Shown here piece after piece: positions 36,706 to 50,884 of a DNA stretch of 64,000 nt; the stretch's first letter is position 1, and every line of letters begins with the position of its first letter. The DNA is from Progne subis subis. Lineage: Eukaryota; Chordata; Aves; Passeriformes; Hirundinidae. The stretch spans positions 5,835,058 through 5,899,057 of the forward strand of contig JAKJHU010000030.1 of assembly GCA_022316685.1 (NCBI GenBank), in the 5' to 3' direction. The position numbers were made by a program, and so were the translations under genes. The notes under the pieces were generated by a model. The model was not told where the DNA came from. It was given only the letters and a program-made list of their open reading frames with translations, and made no database searches.

Positions 36706-38391
36706 GCAGGGGCGCGGGGCCCGGGGCAGCGCGAGCTTTTCCTGCGCCCCGTGCCCCGTTCCCGGCGGGACAGCGGTCTCCTTGCAGGCACGGGGGTCCC
36801 GCTGCCGTGCACGGCGCCGGTCACGCCCTTCCCCAGTTGGGCTGGTAGACACTGAATAAAGTCGAGAAAACTGTTCTCCCTTCATGATGGAGTAACCATG
36901 CTGGCTTCTAATGACTTGAAAACAAGCAAAACTACTGCTATCGTGGACATGACTTTGATGAGTGTGGTGAAGCTGAAGCTCTAAGCATTTTTTTTTTTTT
37001 CTTTTTTTCTTTTTGGTACCAAAATTACCGTTGTGTCTTGGACATGTTAATTGCAACTGGCCTTTCACACTCAGCACCTGCGAGCTGTCTTCTGGGCTTT
37101 AGTTGCTGACTTTGGAAGTCTGTTTCCAAGATTCATTGCATTATTATTAGCATCATACCAAAAATTTCAAATATAATTTGTGTGACAACTCCTAAGTGTT
37201 GAAGAGATCTCCTAAAAACATTTCAAAGTCTGTCTAGAAAGGTTTTTTGTTGGATGAACATGCTGAAGCATGTCAGCGTAATGTGAGCACTGGGAATAAA
37301 GTACCATAGCTTCTTTTGTCACCACATCTTAGTCTCTTGCTCTACAATTTGTTTGCTATTGGGATACTTTTATTTTGAAACAATTTAGACTCCTTTATTT
37401 TATTAAATTTTGTGATATATCAAAATAAGTGAAATTTTTGTCTAAAATTTCCTCACTCTTAAAATCATTAATAAAAATGGAAGTTCAAGTTGAAAGCTGC
37501 AGGAATTCAAGGAATTAAGGTTGCATTTTAAATACATAATAGTAGCATTAAAATTTTAAAGAAGGCTTCTGTCAACTTTTGCTGTGGACAGTAATATTTA
37601 TAATCAAATATAAAGTACAGTATCAGTACAATAGCTTTATTAGTTAATCCTAAGCTTGCAAATGAATAATAAACTGTTCTCAAGTAATGGTAAGGTAAAA
37701 CTAACTTAAGAAATAGAATTGTTTTAGTTTGTAATATTCACACTCTTGGAAGCAGACAATGGGCCAAAAAAAACCGTCTTTATCAAATCTAAAGATAAAC
37801 TTTATGTGGGGTTTAGTTTCTCATTATGTCTCACTAAGAGCATCCTCTTGAGTTCGGTGTAAGCCATGAAGGAGATGGTGTGGTGTAAAGTTTATACATA
37901 AAGGATGGCCTAAAGCAGCGCTATTTGGAAAATGCTGTTGTCAATGGAATTTGAATAGATGAGCCACAATATTTTAGATGGTAGTGAGAAGTGAGCTGGT
38001 GTCAGATGAATAACTCATCAATTTAATTTTTCTTAAAATGAAGTGTCTCCTTGAACCGTCAGGTACATGTTTTATTCTAAAAATAGCTGCAGATTTATCA
38101 AGCACAGCCCTCCACCAAAATCATACCACCATATTTATGTAGATATTACTGAGTTTAATTCTTTTGAGAGATATTTTCCTTCTGTCAAAAGAAGAAAAAG
38201 AATAAAAAATAAATCCCCATGTTTATATGAATGAACTACTGTTATTGCATAGGGATAAATATAGAACTAAATTCTGCAGTCTTTGTTCAAGTGTAATTCT
38301 CCTCGAAGGCAAACTTCTTTTGAAGTGGAAGGTATTTTTGCCTCAGCAATAAAATTGTGTCATTTCATTCCATGGAGAAATATAGCAGGAT

Positions 38392-38408
38392 AAAAAAAAA
38401 AAAAAAAA
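38392..38408. repeat. Poly(A) run, 17 bases
   Basis: A mononucleotide run with no recognisable retroposon attached. Confidence 0.9.
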
Positions 38409-41400
38409 GATCCTGAAAACAAGAGTTGACATTTAGAGATGTTAACACAAGAATGTTCAAATGTTGAAGAAAGCAGTAAGCATGTATTCCATCTAATTTT
38501 TTTTTTAATAATTTATGGTGATTGAGTGTCAGTATGAATGACTAGTCCCTGGGCTTTACTTCCTTCTCCATTCTATTTCTATCTTGTGTTTCTTAAATTC
38601 TTATGCTGTGCCCATCACTGTGGTATTTGAGCATTTTCCAAAAGAGCATTAAGTAGTGTGACTCACATCTGTAATGTGGACTATTTATTCTTTTCCTTTC
38701 ACTCCCTGGGGTAAATATGTGTGGATTTAAAATAGATATGTAACTTCTCCTAATGCTTGTTTTACTCTTTTTGGGGAAAGGAAATACAGATGGTACTGAG
38801 TTGTAATCTGTAGCAACTAATAGTGATCGGGTCAGCATGAATTCTTGCCAGGATTTGATGGAACATGATGGCATGGAAAGCAGAAGCTTTCCAGATTTGC
38901 TCTTTCCTTTGGCCTGGTTTGGTCTGTGAAATACGCTGAACTACAGTTGTGCACTGTGTTTCTGAGGTGGAAATTCTGCTTTAAAAAGGATGGGTGGCAA
39001 ACTCCTCTGCTTTGACTCTCTCTCTTCCGGAATTTTAGGGGCCCTTGGAGTGCGTTTTGAATGTTACGTGCTAGGAAGGTGTCTTTTTGACAAGGTTACT
39101 GAATATACATTTTGCATAACATTTTATATGTGTAATGAGTGACAGAGTGAATTTATGTCTGTACTCTGGGTGTAAGTCTTTGCTGTTTAAGGAATATTTA
39201 TGCATTTTCAACTTTTTTCTTTGTGGATATTTTACTGACTTGGATAGAGGATAGAATTTTTCATGATGACTTTTCCTTTAAATTATGCACACATCCTTCC
39301 TCTTATAAAATCTGGTTTTGTGTGTGTAAGATTTTTAGACAGAACATTTCCTCCATACAGACTGATTTATGGGATCAGTCCTGTGGTTTCTTACTTTTAA
39401 TTTGTACTTTATTTCTCTATCGAAGAACTGTATTGAGAGAATGCACTGAGGAAAAAAATTATAGGAGATATTAGGATGCTGCCATTATTTATTCAGACTT
39501 CTCTTCAGTCTGTGTGATGTGCATTGACACTTTCCTACTTGAAATATCATGAGTTTCCAGCTCTTTGCTGAGCAATTCTAAAGATAAAATGCTCTCCTCA
39601 TAAAGTCAGACTCATAGCTCTGAAAATACATGTATTTCAACTTTTCATGGGTTTGGAGAGTTTGGCCCAGTAGTAGACAAATTTTTGCAAGAGAAAGTCT
39701 GTTATGAAATCATCCAACTTTTCGTATATTTTCAAAGCATCACAGGTTTACCATAAGGTCCTTACAAAAGATTTCTTTTAAAAGTTTGTGGCTTTGTCAG
39801 CTGATTTATCTAAAGGGACAAGAAAGATGGAAACATAGTGGGCTAGCAAGAGGATAGTGGCTCCCTGTGAACCACCACTGTCAAGTCCAAAGTGAGTTTT
39901 AGGAAGGTGCAACTGACTGCAGGCTCAGTAGCTGTGGTAGTGATTGCACAGACATGGTAAAAATGGGGTAGCTACACTGAATGAAATCAAATCTGACAAG
40001 CAAAACTCGAGGAAGCTGGGCTGTGTTTGCTCTATATGACACTGTGAGTGAATGTGGTGTGGGGCAGGATGTTCACCTGGGGAAGAGGAAGCATAGATTG
40101 ATGGCCATGACTCACAGAAGTGTAAATATCAGACTCACAAAGCTATTGTACTATTTTATAAATAATTATCCTACTTCATACATAATCAGCTCTGATTTAC
40201 AGTGTATTATATGTTTTGGATTTGGATTTCAGGACTGGAGAGGAGAAAGAGATTCATGTGGTGATTATTGATTTTGCTTTTGGAAAATGGAGATATGTAT
40301 AGGGATTCCTAAAGTTTCTAGAGTAAGGCAAAAAGATTTGCTTTTGACTACATAATAAACTAGGACTCCAGGCAATGTCAGTTAAGTTATGCTTTCATAA
40401 TTTTTCACTGTATTTTGTCTGTATTTGGTGTGCTGATTGGAACAGTTCATTGCTACACCACACATAATATTGCTATTGTTTCTATACACTATAAAATAAA
40501 ATATGGTCTGAGTAACTTTAAAAGTAATAGCTTTATGCTGTATAAAAGAAGTGACAGTTACACAAATATATGTATATAGTTGAGGAGGATACTTGCCCTC
40601 TTTTCTGCCCTGTCATATCTTCTTCCCTTTCTACCACTTCATTCTGCTCTCTCATTATATTCTTTATCATCTCCCCTTTCTTTTGTTTTAATAATTTTTA
40701 CTGCTTTTTGGGCCCCCTGAAATTTTCATTATTCCTTGCTTCTTCCATGCTTAGACATTTTATACTGTAGATAATGCTTGTTATGGCTTGTACCGTTTGC
40801 TCTTCAAGAAGACTCAGTATTTACAATTGTTCTTTAAAGAATCTAACACGCTTTTAGACACCGTCTACAAATGATTAAAGTAGTATTTCCTCTTAGTGAC
40901 TAAGCAGAATATACTTGGAGATTATACAGAGTGGCAGTTACATTAATTATTTGGCTTGATAATGTTTATGTTGAGTAAAGTTTTAGCAGACTGCAGTAGT
41001 GCTGACGTTCCCAAATTCAGGAAGTACGAGTTGGATGGGTTGGATGTAGAAAGGCTTGACATCATATGGGACTGAGAAATAGTAAAGCAGATATAGGATT
41101 TAATAACAAAGAACCCCCAAAATAGACATTCAACACCAGATAATATGAGCTTTCTGTAATCTTGTCAGATAAATATCTTTCTGCACTTCTTTGAAAAAAA
41201 AAGAGAAAAAACCCATTTAATTTTACGTCTTAAAGAGAGGAGTGGAGATCATAATTTTAGGGTGCTGGGACTGTATCCTAGAAAGCAGTGACTGGGTGAA
41301 ATGCAGTAGTCTCTGGAGGTGACATTAGGGGACTGAATGGTCCATTCCAGGTTTTGTCTGCGTGCATCTCTGAGCTGAATAACATCTAAATAACAGAATG

Positions 41401-43486
41401 TCAAATAATTGATTTTTCCATTGAACCAATGGCTAATTAATGTATATATTGTGTCACAGTAGTGATAGGTTACTGCAGAACTGGTGTAAAATGTGTTTTT
41501 ACCCTGCCAGTGAAGTTTTAAAATACTTGCAATATATTCAAGTTCAATAATAAGGAGGAAAAACTAAAATAATAGTTTGAATTTGGAATTTTAATCCAGT
41601 AGAATGGGATTTTCTTCAGCTTAATGCCACCTCTCACCCTTTTGCATTAGTGGCTTCCTTCAAGTTTTGTTATCATATTCATAGTCAATCAGAATGCTAG
41701 GGCAGTTTCTAAGACCATTAGGCCAACCTATTCCAAGAAGGATTATTTTGGTGTGACCTTTCATTTTCCCCCAACATCTTCGCTGATGATGCACTTTGAC
41801 AGAAACTTGGGGAGATAAAACCCCAGGAACACACAAAGTGATGAGTAATGATCTCATCTATACCTCTTTATACATTATACAGACACTATACATTAACAAT
41901 GAGCTTTGAGGTGGAATAATTTTTAAAGCTGAGTTTAGATCACATGGGCTGTTTTAATAATGTGTTACTATATCAAGGTTATTAGCTACAATTTACTTTA
42001 GACAACCTAATCTTTCTAAGAGTGGGCAAATCTTTGTTTTAATTTAAGCTCCTAAGCAGGAAGAATCTCTTGAAATACTAATTGTCTAAAAATGGCATTC
42101 AAAAGCAGCCATTGTTCAGACAAAGTAATTTGTATTATAAATCTGGAGTTCATGCCGACCACTATTGTTTTCAATGCTTACTGAGTTTCAATCTCTCTTG
42201 CAGGACTACATGATGTAACAGGAAGAACTGTTACATTCTTGAAGTGACTCTGATGAGGGCATGTTATAGTATATTAATAAAAACAACTTACACCAAATCT
42301 GGCAGTGCATTTGTAAACTCAGGAACTATACTTCTGGTGAAGCAGTAGCATTGCAAAATCTGTGCTGTGATGAACCACTGCTTCTGCACAATATCGTGTG
42401 GTGACTGTCCTCATGTAGCTTCTCCAAGCTATGATCTTGAAGCCGCAAAGAGGTCAGTAAGGACTGAAACTGTAAGAGTTAATGTAACAGTAAGAGATTG
42501 AATAGGGGACTAACAGTGCATGTAAGAAGTAAATACATGTAATTTTTGGAGAGTAAGTGATCAGAGCAATTTCTGCTGTTTTCTGTCATTGAAGGTGGAA
42601 GGCAGTGTTTTTATAGTCTTGAATTTAAGTATCAGCTCTCATCACATTATATGCTTGCAGAGTGATCTCAGTTGCATTTTGACAAAGAAATCAAACTCAT
42701 GCATTTTGATAGGGGAAAAGTAATAGTCATAATAGTTGACTTTATGTATCTATCCTTACGAGTTTCTAAGTTTTGATGTGAGGTCATAAAGAATATCTTT
42801 GGTTTAAACTTTAGACTTTTTATTAAAAATATCCTGATACCTATCCTGTTTGTTCTAGCAGGAGTTAGCAAGAATTGTACTTGTTTCAAACAAGTGTGAG
42901 TGCTTCTATTTAGAAAATTCGTAAGAAAATCTTTAAACTTTAAATAACACATAAAACCTATTATTTTCTTTGTTTACTGTCTCTGTGGGATTGGTTCTTC
43001 CTTCCTAAATCTCATATGAGGTTACTTAAATACTTCCTGATGACCTATTCTTTATTTGACATTAATATTTTTAAGGTGAATCATTTTCTATAGCAAATAT
43101 AATATTGTATTTGTATGCAGAATATTTAACAGGTCATAACATTGTTAGGGATTTGAAATAACGTGGCATTTTGGTTCTGTGTATTTTTGAGGGCAGACTT
43201 CCTCTAGAATGTGTACTATCTTAAGCATACGAAGGACATAAAATGTTTTCACCTTTAAATAAAATTGTGAGTTAGAAGCAGTTAACATATTTTGGAAAAT
43301 GGTTTACAACCGTCTTTCATATAACTTCTCAGAAATGTGTACTCAGAAATGTGTGTTAGGAAGAAAACTTTTTCCATATAGTGTTCATCTATCTCTCAGT
43401 GCATTTATATGTTTTTCTGATTACAGAAAGGATGAGTGAGAAGAAATGATTTTAAAACTGTTTTAAGCCCAGAGAACACACAGAAT

Positions 43487-43625
43487 AATAGAAAATAATC
43501 GCTGGTTGAGACCTCAACAGGTCTTCCAATTCATCCTTTGCCTCAAGGCATGACCAGCTCTTAGGATAGTTTCTTGACACTTATTTGTCCAAACTAGTGA
43601 TTTGCAATTGTGAGAGCCCCCCCAG
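43487..43625 (-). mobile_element. Old CR1 3' end fragment
   Basis: The + strand GGTTGAGACCTCAACAGGTC, then TTGCCTCAAGGCATGACCAG and CTTGACACTTATTTGTCCAA, corresponds to the antisense 3' part of an older CR1 subfamily. It is diverged and probably belongs to the same copy as 43855-44300, given matching orientation and order. Confidence 0.65.
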
Positions 43626-43854
43626 CCAGTGAAATAAATAGCCTTCCTGGCCAAGGCAAGGGCACATAGCAGACAATGCAGTGAATTCAAGCGAATGATC
43701 TCTGCAAGAGCTGTGTTGCCTATGTAGCAGAAAGTGAAGAATGGGCCAAGCAAATCTTAGGGTGAAGTTCTTTTAAATTAAAAAAATTAAAAAAAAATTA
43801 AAAAAATTAAAAATTTAAATGATTTTCCAAATGATAAATTACTACTGAAAGGTA
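43626..43854. other. Non-CR1 segment between two CR1 parts, with A/T-rich repeat
   Basis: Sequence unlike CR1 interrupts what would otherwise be a colinear element. Its right end, about 43778-43818, is a TTAAAAAA-type simple repeat. It may be a later insertion or an unrecognisably diverged part of the element. Confidence 0.4.
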
Positions 43855-44300
43855 TGAGAACAATGACTCAACCAGGGATGGCAATTTCTTGAATTCCCTA
43901 AATAATTTGTCTCGGTTACTAAAAGTCATCCTTACCACTAGAATTTTCCCCATATTGTTAAATCTTTCCTGCCATTTGCTACTTACTCTGTCCACAACGG
44001 AAATACAAGGCAGTCTGTTATCTTTCAGTTTTTTATGTATTTCACAAATGTAATCATATCTCCTCCTGTATATTGTCATCACTCCTTTCTGTGGATTCAA
44101 CAGGTTGTATTTTCTAGACTTCTGACCATTCTTGCTGCTGGTCTTTATATATACTTTTTGGTTGGTTTTTTTTTGAAATAAAGTGTCTAAACCTAGACAT
44201 ATATTCCAAAAGCGTATGGGGAGAGCATGAGGATAAAAATGTCTTGCACAGAACTCTTTCTTTGTATAGTGTCGCATGTGTTTGGGGTTTTTGTTGTGAT
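43855..44300 (-). mobile_element. Old CR1 3' region
   Basis: Antisense words along the + strand follow the order of a CR1 3' region. CCCTAAATAATTTGT and ACTCTGTCCACAAC come first, then TTTATGTATTTCAC before AATCATATCTCCTCC, then GACCATTCTTGCTGCT and a diverged copy of the GTG-CCAGAAC-GACAC-ATTCCA stretch. Divergence is high, so the copy is ancient. The 166-codon minus-strand frame 43807-44307 lies on this repeat and is not a gene. Confidence 0.55.
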
Positions 44301-46467
44301 AAAGCACTTATGAATTCTTGGTCAGCTTGTGATCTACTATCCCTTCACCCACTGCTTTTCTGCAGAACTCTTGTTGACTCAATCATTCCTCATTTTATAT
44401 TTTGAATTTGAGTACCTCAGCTATGCAGTGTTTGTCTTTAGTGCCTTTGAGTTGTATTCTGTCTGTTTCAGATGCCTCTTAAAAATTTTACATTCAAGTG
44501 CTTAAATGAAATGCACAACAGCCCTTGGAGCAAGAATGAGGACTTGCCTCTAGAGAGAGTGTCCTAATCACAGAGATATTTTGACTTTCTCTTGCCTGTC
44601 CATACATTCATATTCATAACCACACAAATGTATGCCTTCATTGTCAGGATACAGAATAAACTTTTCCAGTTTTACCCATGACTTGTTCATTTGGCAAGAG
44701 AGAGCTGTGTTCAAATCTCTTCCGGATGAAGGAGGTCTTTCACCAACTTGGAAATACACGAATGCTATATTATTGTAAGGGAAACAGTTGCATCTGCTGC
44801 CATATTTATTCAGTAGGTGCAAGATGTTGGTTGACTTACAAAAATACGACAAAATTTTGAGGTCCCAAAAATACATAATTACTAGGGGTTTAATGAAAAT
44901 AAGAAGATGGGTAATGGAAGTAATTGTCCATACTCCTGATAGAGAAAGTCTACTCATACCATTCTACATTCCAAGGAGTTCTTATAGGGGAGAACCAACA
45001 TTGGCATCAATATAAATCCATCGTGAAGTGTGAGTCCTCACAAAATCAGACTTCTTTAAATTTGGCACTCATAAAACTGTTTGATTAATTAAAATCATTG
45101 CCTCAATTTTGGCATCTTTTTCATTCCCACCTTACATCATTTAGAGATTGGATTAAGCTACTTGAGCCCAGAAATTCTTTGGGATTCTTCTGACCAGGTC
45201 TGAATACCTACAGAGGAAGACGTCCATATCTGAAATCCCATTAGGTTCAATTTGAAGCAAATGGAAATAAAGAGGTGCCTTTAGGATGTGATCCATCTCA
45301 TCTTAAATTAGACATTTCAAATAGACCAGATGAATTGCAGAGCCTATTTCTGGCTGTGGACATAGAAAGAAAATAGAGTGAATATGTCAGAAGTAGAGGT
45401 CTATCTCACAGACTTCTGGAACTAGATAAGTTGAGTCTGCTCTGCAGAGTTCTGCCTTTGAGAGTAACTCTTCACTATTTGGTCTTAAAAGAATGCTGTG
45501 GACACTTTCCCTGCTGAAGCTGACATTTACAGTTCCCTGGAAGCTGTTTGTCAATCTGCATATTTTGCTTATATTTCTATCTATTATTAATTAGCATATG
45601 CTCATTTATCCATGACCTTACTATTTGAGACTCACTGCTGGGAACCTGAGTATGCTTCCCTTCTAGTCCATGATTATTATTAGGATTTTTTTTATGCTGA
45701 ATTCAGAAAGCCTTTGAAGAATAAGATCTAAAAGAAAACCTTGGAATATAAAATCTTTCCAGCATGGGGGATTAAGCATGCCCATCATCAAAAGAACATT
45801 GCAAATAAAACCTTCCTATGCCATTCCCCAGTAAGAATGGCTAGCAGAAAATTCAAGGCAGAATCCCATAGATGAAACTAGTCAGATTGCTAGATGGGAA
45901 GTTACAAACAGGATTTGTCTACCACTTGTAGGCCTAAAACAGTATGGCATTAAGACCCAGAGAAAGCTCTATAAACTCAGTTTGATGGTTTCTTTCCTTA
46001 ACTCACACACCATCTCTCTTTTGCTATGTATTGTTTTAGTGGTATTTGTTTAGCTACAGTGTATTTATGAGTTGGTAGATCACTTTTGATGGTAGTCTGT
46101 TAAAAACATACTATTGTCCTGCTATGCATTCTGAATTCAGCATTTTCTTGCTTTGAAAGTCTGTATAAACAGGTATCTATGGAATATGCTGTATGGTATT
46201 TAAATCAAATATATTTTTGCTGAGTCAGGCCCTAAGGCAGTTTGGGAGCATGGGTTTTGATTCAGCATGCTTTCATTAATTTGGCTAGTCATTGTGATTA
46301 TGATTCATTTCATTCTGTGTAACCTAATGCTGCACAGTAAGTGACAGCTGAACCATATATTATCTAACAGCTAGAAAAAATGCATCACTGTCATGTTTAG
46401 AAGGCTGAGGATTATGCTTTTATCAAACATGTGTTTTTTACTTAAGTTAAAATGCTTCAGGAAAATC

Positions 46468-46486
46468 TTTTTTTTTTTTTTTTTTT
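46468..46486. repeat. Poly(T) run, 19 bases
   Basis: A mononucleotide run in intron 1. Confidence 0.9.
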
Positions 46487-48499
46487 AAATTACTTGTAAC
46501 ATTGCAGTAATGAAGTGATGAAATATCACAGTAAACACTATGAATTATTTAAATTAAGAACTTCATTTTATTCTATGGATAGAATGAAGCAGCTTGTTCT
46601 GGTTTTAATTAATGTATTAGGTTTTTGTATTGGTAGTAAGGTTGTGCCTGTTGATATAGATATAAGACATAGTCTGATTTACATATAAGTAGTAAGTCTG
46701 AGGAGTTAAGTTTAAGTGAATGGTAAATATTTCTGAAATTATATTACTTCCATGCTAATGCATATTACTTCAGAAGACATTTCAAGTGATGCTGTAATTC
46801 TAATTTCTTTGTGTAACTTTACCAAAGATTCCACCAGATTTTAAAGTTAAGTAAAATCCTAATATGATTGAAAGAAAACTGTATTTTTACCTAGTATCTC
46901 TATTTCTTTAAAAAACCTGTATCTTCCAAGTTTAAAAATATGTATCAAAAATCCAAATATATTTTCTTCCTTCCCTGTTTATGATTAATCTGGAAAATTG
47001 TTGTGGAGGATGCTGTGAAGGCACTGGGCCAAGAAAAGGTGCTTTCAGGGTAGAGTGTAGAGAAAGTTCTTGTTATTTGAAAGCCTTGAATTCTGTCTGC
47101 TTGGTATCTGAAAATGCAGGTGGCCAAAGCTGAATTAAATTTAATGTGCTATAGCAGAGCACTAATGTACATTTACATATTTTGGGTTTATTTAGACATG
47201 GTTGGAAGAGAAATGTTTTTAGCTACTTTGTAGAGTTTACATGAGCTTCTCTTCTGCAGAATTTTCAGTGTCCTTGTCTAAAATTTGGTCTGAGTTATAT
47301 ATTCCTGAGCTTTTTATAACACTAATATTCTCATGTATAGAAGAAGGTTTCATTTAGAGAATTACAAGGTAAACATTTAGTTAAATTTTTAACTTTTAGT
47401 ATGAATGGTCATATTTGTTCTGCATAAAGAAGAGTGATAGAAATTATAGAATTAGTCCATGATAACACTGTGTCCTAACTTAATGTCTCAGACATAAATA
47501 ACTATTTCTTAATTAAGACCATTTAGTTACAAGTAAGAAGTTTGTTTATTAAAAGGAATATGGGTTAAAATAGTGCCTTTGCTAGATTTGTAATTTTGCC
47601 TAATAAAACTTTAATAATCAAAACACATTAACTGAATCTGGAGTTTCAGTATGAAAACTAAATCATAGTTCAATAGGTATTGATCACATTGTCATTATAA
47701 GTAAAAGCACTGATGTATTTTTTTTTTTTGTTATTACTGAAATAATTAATTATATACTCCTCATTTTATTTTTAGGTTAAATAAGAAAGAGCAGTTTAGA
47801 GTTGGTAACATGTTTTGTCACTCCATAGCCACAAGGTTTTTCTTTGATAATGGCTTAGGAGTGTTTTATTATAGTAATCCACAAAAAATTTGTATTTCAA
47901 AGGGACTGCTGGTCCTAACATGAATAAGACTAAGCATGATGACCTATTTTAAAACAGCTCTTGCCTGCCATTGGACTGCTGGATTTTCAGTAAAGCTGCC
48001 CAAAAGAAAGATGTTGGTTTGTGTTAAAAGAGGGAAATTGCCATTAAATATCTTCTCTCTTGGACATATTGTTTTCAGTATTTATGAAGTTTCTGAATGG
48101 TATTATGATGTGGAAGGAGGTTTATACCAGAGCTCTACTGTGCCTTTTTCTTGCTTAGTATGGTTGGACATCATTAATATCTTTTTAGGGACTGATGTTT
48201 GATGCATCTGCATAATAGTTTCTGTAATTACATCACTGAAATGCATTCTACCCTTAGTTTCAGTTTAATAAAGATTTTCTTCAAAATTTCTCTGTGTGTG
48301 AAACAAAGGAGGGAAAGGAGTTATTGAATTGAGGCCTACCAACCCAAATATGCTTTGCCATTTAATTCATAATTAAGTTCATATTGCCATAATAAATGGA
48401 AACATACTTAAAAACTTATATGGAAGCATGTAACTCACTAGATTCATAACTAAAAATGGTATCACTTCTTCTTTGGTGTGAAGGAAGTATTTGTACTGC

Positions 48500-49547
48500 A
48501 TTTATGTGTCCAGGTGTTGGGGTGAAATTGCAGGGGTAGCAGAAGACACCAAGACCCGCCCTCATGTCAGAAAAAATTGGTTTCCACCCGCTCCAGAATG
48601 GATTTGCCACTGGCCATATTGTCCATCAGTGACACTGCTGAATAGTCACACATTACCTCTGTGGATAATGTGTAAGAGAAGATAAAAAATCCTGTGCAAC
48701 AGCTGTGAGAGAGAGGGAGTGAGAAAAATATTGAGAAACAGCACTGAAGACACTAAAGTCAGTGAGGAATGAGGCGCAGGAGGTGCCTCCAGGCAGCAGA
48801 GCAGAGATTTCCCTGCAGCCCATGGTGGAGACCATGGTGAGACAGCTGTGCCCCTGCAGCCTGTGGAGGACCTCATGCCAGGACAGGTGGATGCACCTTG
48901 TCTGAAGCTGGGACCTCACGGAGAGCCCGCACTGGAGCAGGTTCCTGGCAGGTACTGCAGCCCCTGGAGAGAGGAGTCTGCACTGAAATAAGTTTCTAAA
49001 CTAAACTTCTGATTCTTCAGGGGCCCTGTGCTGGAGCAGGATGTTCCTTGAAGGACTGCACCCTGTGGAAGGGACCTGGAGCAGTTCTTGAAGAACTGTA
49101 GGCAGTGGGAAGGACCATGTTGGAGCAGTTGAGTAAGGACTGTATCCCATGTGAAGGACCCTGCATTGGAGCAGGGAACAAGTATGAGGAAAAAGGAGTC
49201 ACAGAAATGAAAAACTCTCAGCTGGTCACAATGACCCTGCCCCCTCCACCTGCACTGCTCTAAGTGTGGAGGTAGAAGGTCCATAAGTGAAGCTGAGCCT
49301 GGAAAGAAGGAAGAGGCAGAGGAGGAATTTTGATTTTTTTTTTTCACTGTCCTACCCTGTTATTAGAGTGGCAATAATTGGAATTAATCTTCCAAAACTG
49401 GAGTCTAGTAACTGGTGAGTGGTCTCTCTATCCTTATCTTGACCTATGAGTTTTTCCGTCTTATTTTCTGCCCTGTCCTGCTGAGGAAGGGGAATGACAG
49501 AATGGCTTGTGGAGTGTCTGGCAGCCAGCCAAGACTAATCCACCACA
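48500..49547 (+). mobile_element. ERVL-like solo LTR (avian), plus orientation
   Basis: This is about 1 kb of GC-richer DNA in an AT-rich intron. Its 3' end, with GTGTCTGGCAGCCAGCCAAG and a terminal CCACCACA at 49540-49547, matches the end of a common avian class III (ERVL-type) LTR by recall. So do the internal segments built from CTGGAGCAG and CTGCAGCCC words. Four copies of an approximately 45 bp unit start at 49031, 49076, 49120 and 49166. A degenerate poly(A) signal (AATAAT) lies at about 49373. The 5' end was not found: no TG with a matching 5 bp target duplication could be paired with the ATATT after 49547. No internal retroviral genes adjoin it. Open frames on either strand here are by-products of its composition. 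Confidence 0.65.
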
Positions 49548-50884
49548 ATATTTATTTAGCAAATATATTTACAAAGGCTAACTTGAACCTAGAGATACTA
49601 CTCTTCCTGGGTGCCTGTGGAATCAATACAGTAAGAAAAAGAAGCTTCACCAGAAGGCAGACCTGAGAGGCTAAATTCAGCCTCAGAGCCCCAGGCAGTT
49701 CCATGCTGTCAGTGCGGCACCCGCAGCTCCGTTGCCAGTGCAGCTGCTCCTTCCTGCCTCCATGACACCATCATGGCCCTGGCAAGTGTGTTGAACTGTC
49801 TACTGAAACTGTTTCAGGGAGGTTAAGCTAATGAAAAAGTATTTTCCTCCTTTGTCACTTTGGCAGAGAATCTTTTTAAGCTACAGAAAGGAACTCATCT
49901 GATTTACTGTACAGTCCTACAAAATGCTGAACTAGCACTGCTGAAGGGCTGAGAGAGATTTGCTACAGTACTTTTGGAGTCTCTGAGAGCAATGGAATTA
50001 TTCCACCATTATTTCCACAGTCTGCAAAGACTGGTTATTTTGGTGAAGAAAACAAAGAAAAGGCCCATAAAATTTTTCTGATGAATAACTGGAGTTGGAA
50101 AGCCATTATTGTTGTTACTTTAGCTAGAACTAGGTTTTGTGTCTCCATATCAAACAGTAGGTTTTCTTAACACTTTTAAAGCTCTGATTTTCAGACATAA
50201 GTTAGTTCAGTTCATAGGATGAAGACAGAAAGGAGAGATGAAATACCTCAGATGACTCTGGTTAAGTGAATGAGCTCTGTAAAGCTGTGTTGTTGCATTT
50301 TCCAATGTGATGTGGGACATAAATCTTGAAAGGTGTGTAGCGAAGGCTCTAGTTGTAATTGCTGCACACACGTGCACTTTTATTTTCACAGGTGACTGGA
50401 CAGTCTTTTTGTTGTGTAAAATAATGGGAGAGCTGCTTCACTGCAAGTATTTCAGATTTCGTACAGGAAGGTCTTCAGACTATCTAACTATGTGATGGCT
50501 TTGGTTCTAAGTTTGAAATTTGCTTGCAATATAGGCTACATCAATACTTTTAAAAAGAGGACGCACAAGTAGTTTTTTTCTACTTAATCTGTTACTGAAA
50601 CATAATTTTAAATAGAGATCTTGTAGATGACAAAAATTATGATTGTGTTTCAATATGCTAGGGTCATGAATTCATTAACTACTGAATGTTTTTAAGATTA
50701 CATAGAGAAATACAAAGTGTGAACGCATCATTGCTGTTGTCTAGGCCAACACATAAGAAAAAGATAGACCTTGCATCAAAGCATTTAATTTTTTTTATAA
50801 TTGCAATAAATGTAATTGATTCTCCTAAGTTGCAGGCTTCCAGACTTGTGCATTTCATATAAGCCTCATTGACTTAATTGAATT

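Larger units (their letters stand above)
34300..36850. promoter_or_regulatory. RIMS2: CpG island at the RIMS2 5' end
   Basis: A 2.5 kb block of very GC-rich, CpG-dense DNA stands out sharply against the AT-rich flanks (boundaries near 34300 and 36850). It surrounds RIMS2 coding exon 1 and is the obvious candidate promoter/5' UTR region. I see no canonical TATA box just upstream of the coding start, which fits dispersed CpG-island initiation (inference). The transcription start cannot be placed. The island also holds a short AAAT repeat at 34857-34868, a uORF, a GGCCCC run and a minisatellite. Long frames on both strands, including a 447-codon one on the minus strand, arise from the scarcity of AT-rich stop codons and are not genes. 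Confidence 0.88.

Noticed and set aside
36028..36855. 275- and 266-codon plus-strand frames after RIMS2 exon 1
   Set aside because: They lie in intron 1 within the island and include the minisatellite; low-complexity translation without family signature.
43807..44307. 166-codon minus-strand frame
   Set aside because: Lies on an old CR1 3' region, which is non-coding in the element; the openness is chance.
48916..49347. 143-codon minus-strand frame
   Set aside because: Antisense of the tandem units in the ERVL-like LTR; the translation simply repeats with the 45-base period.
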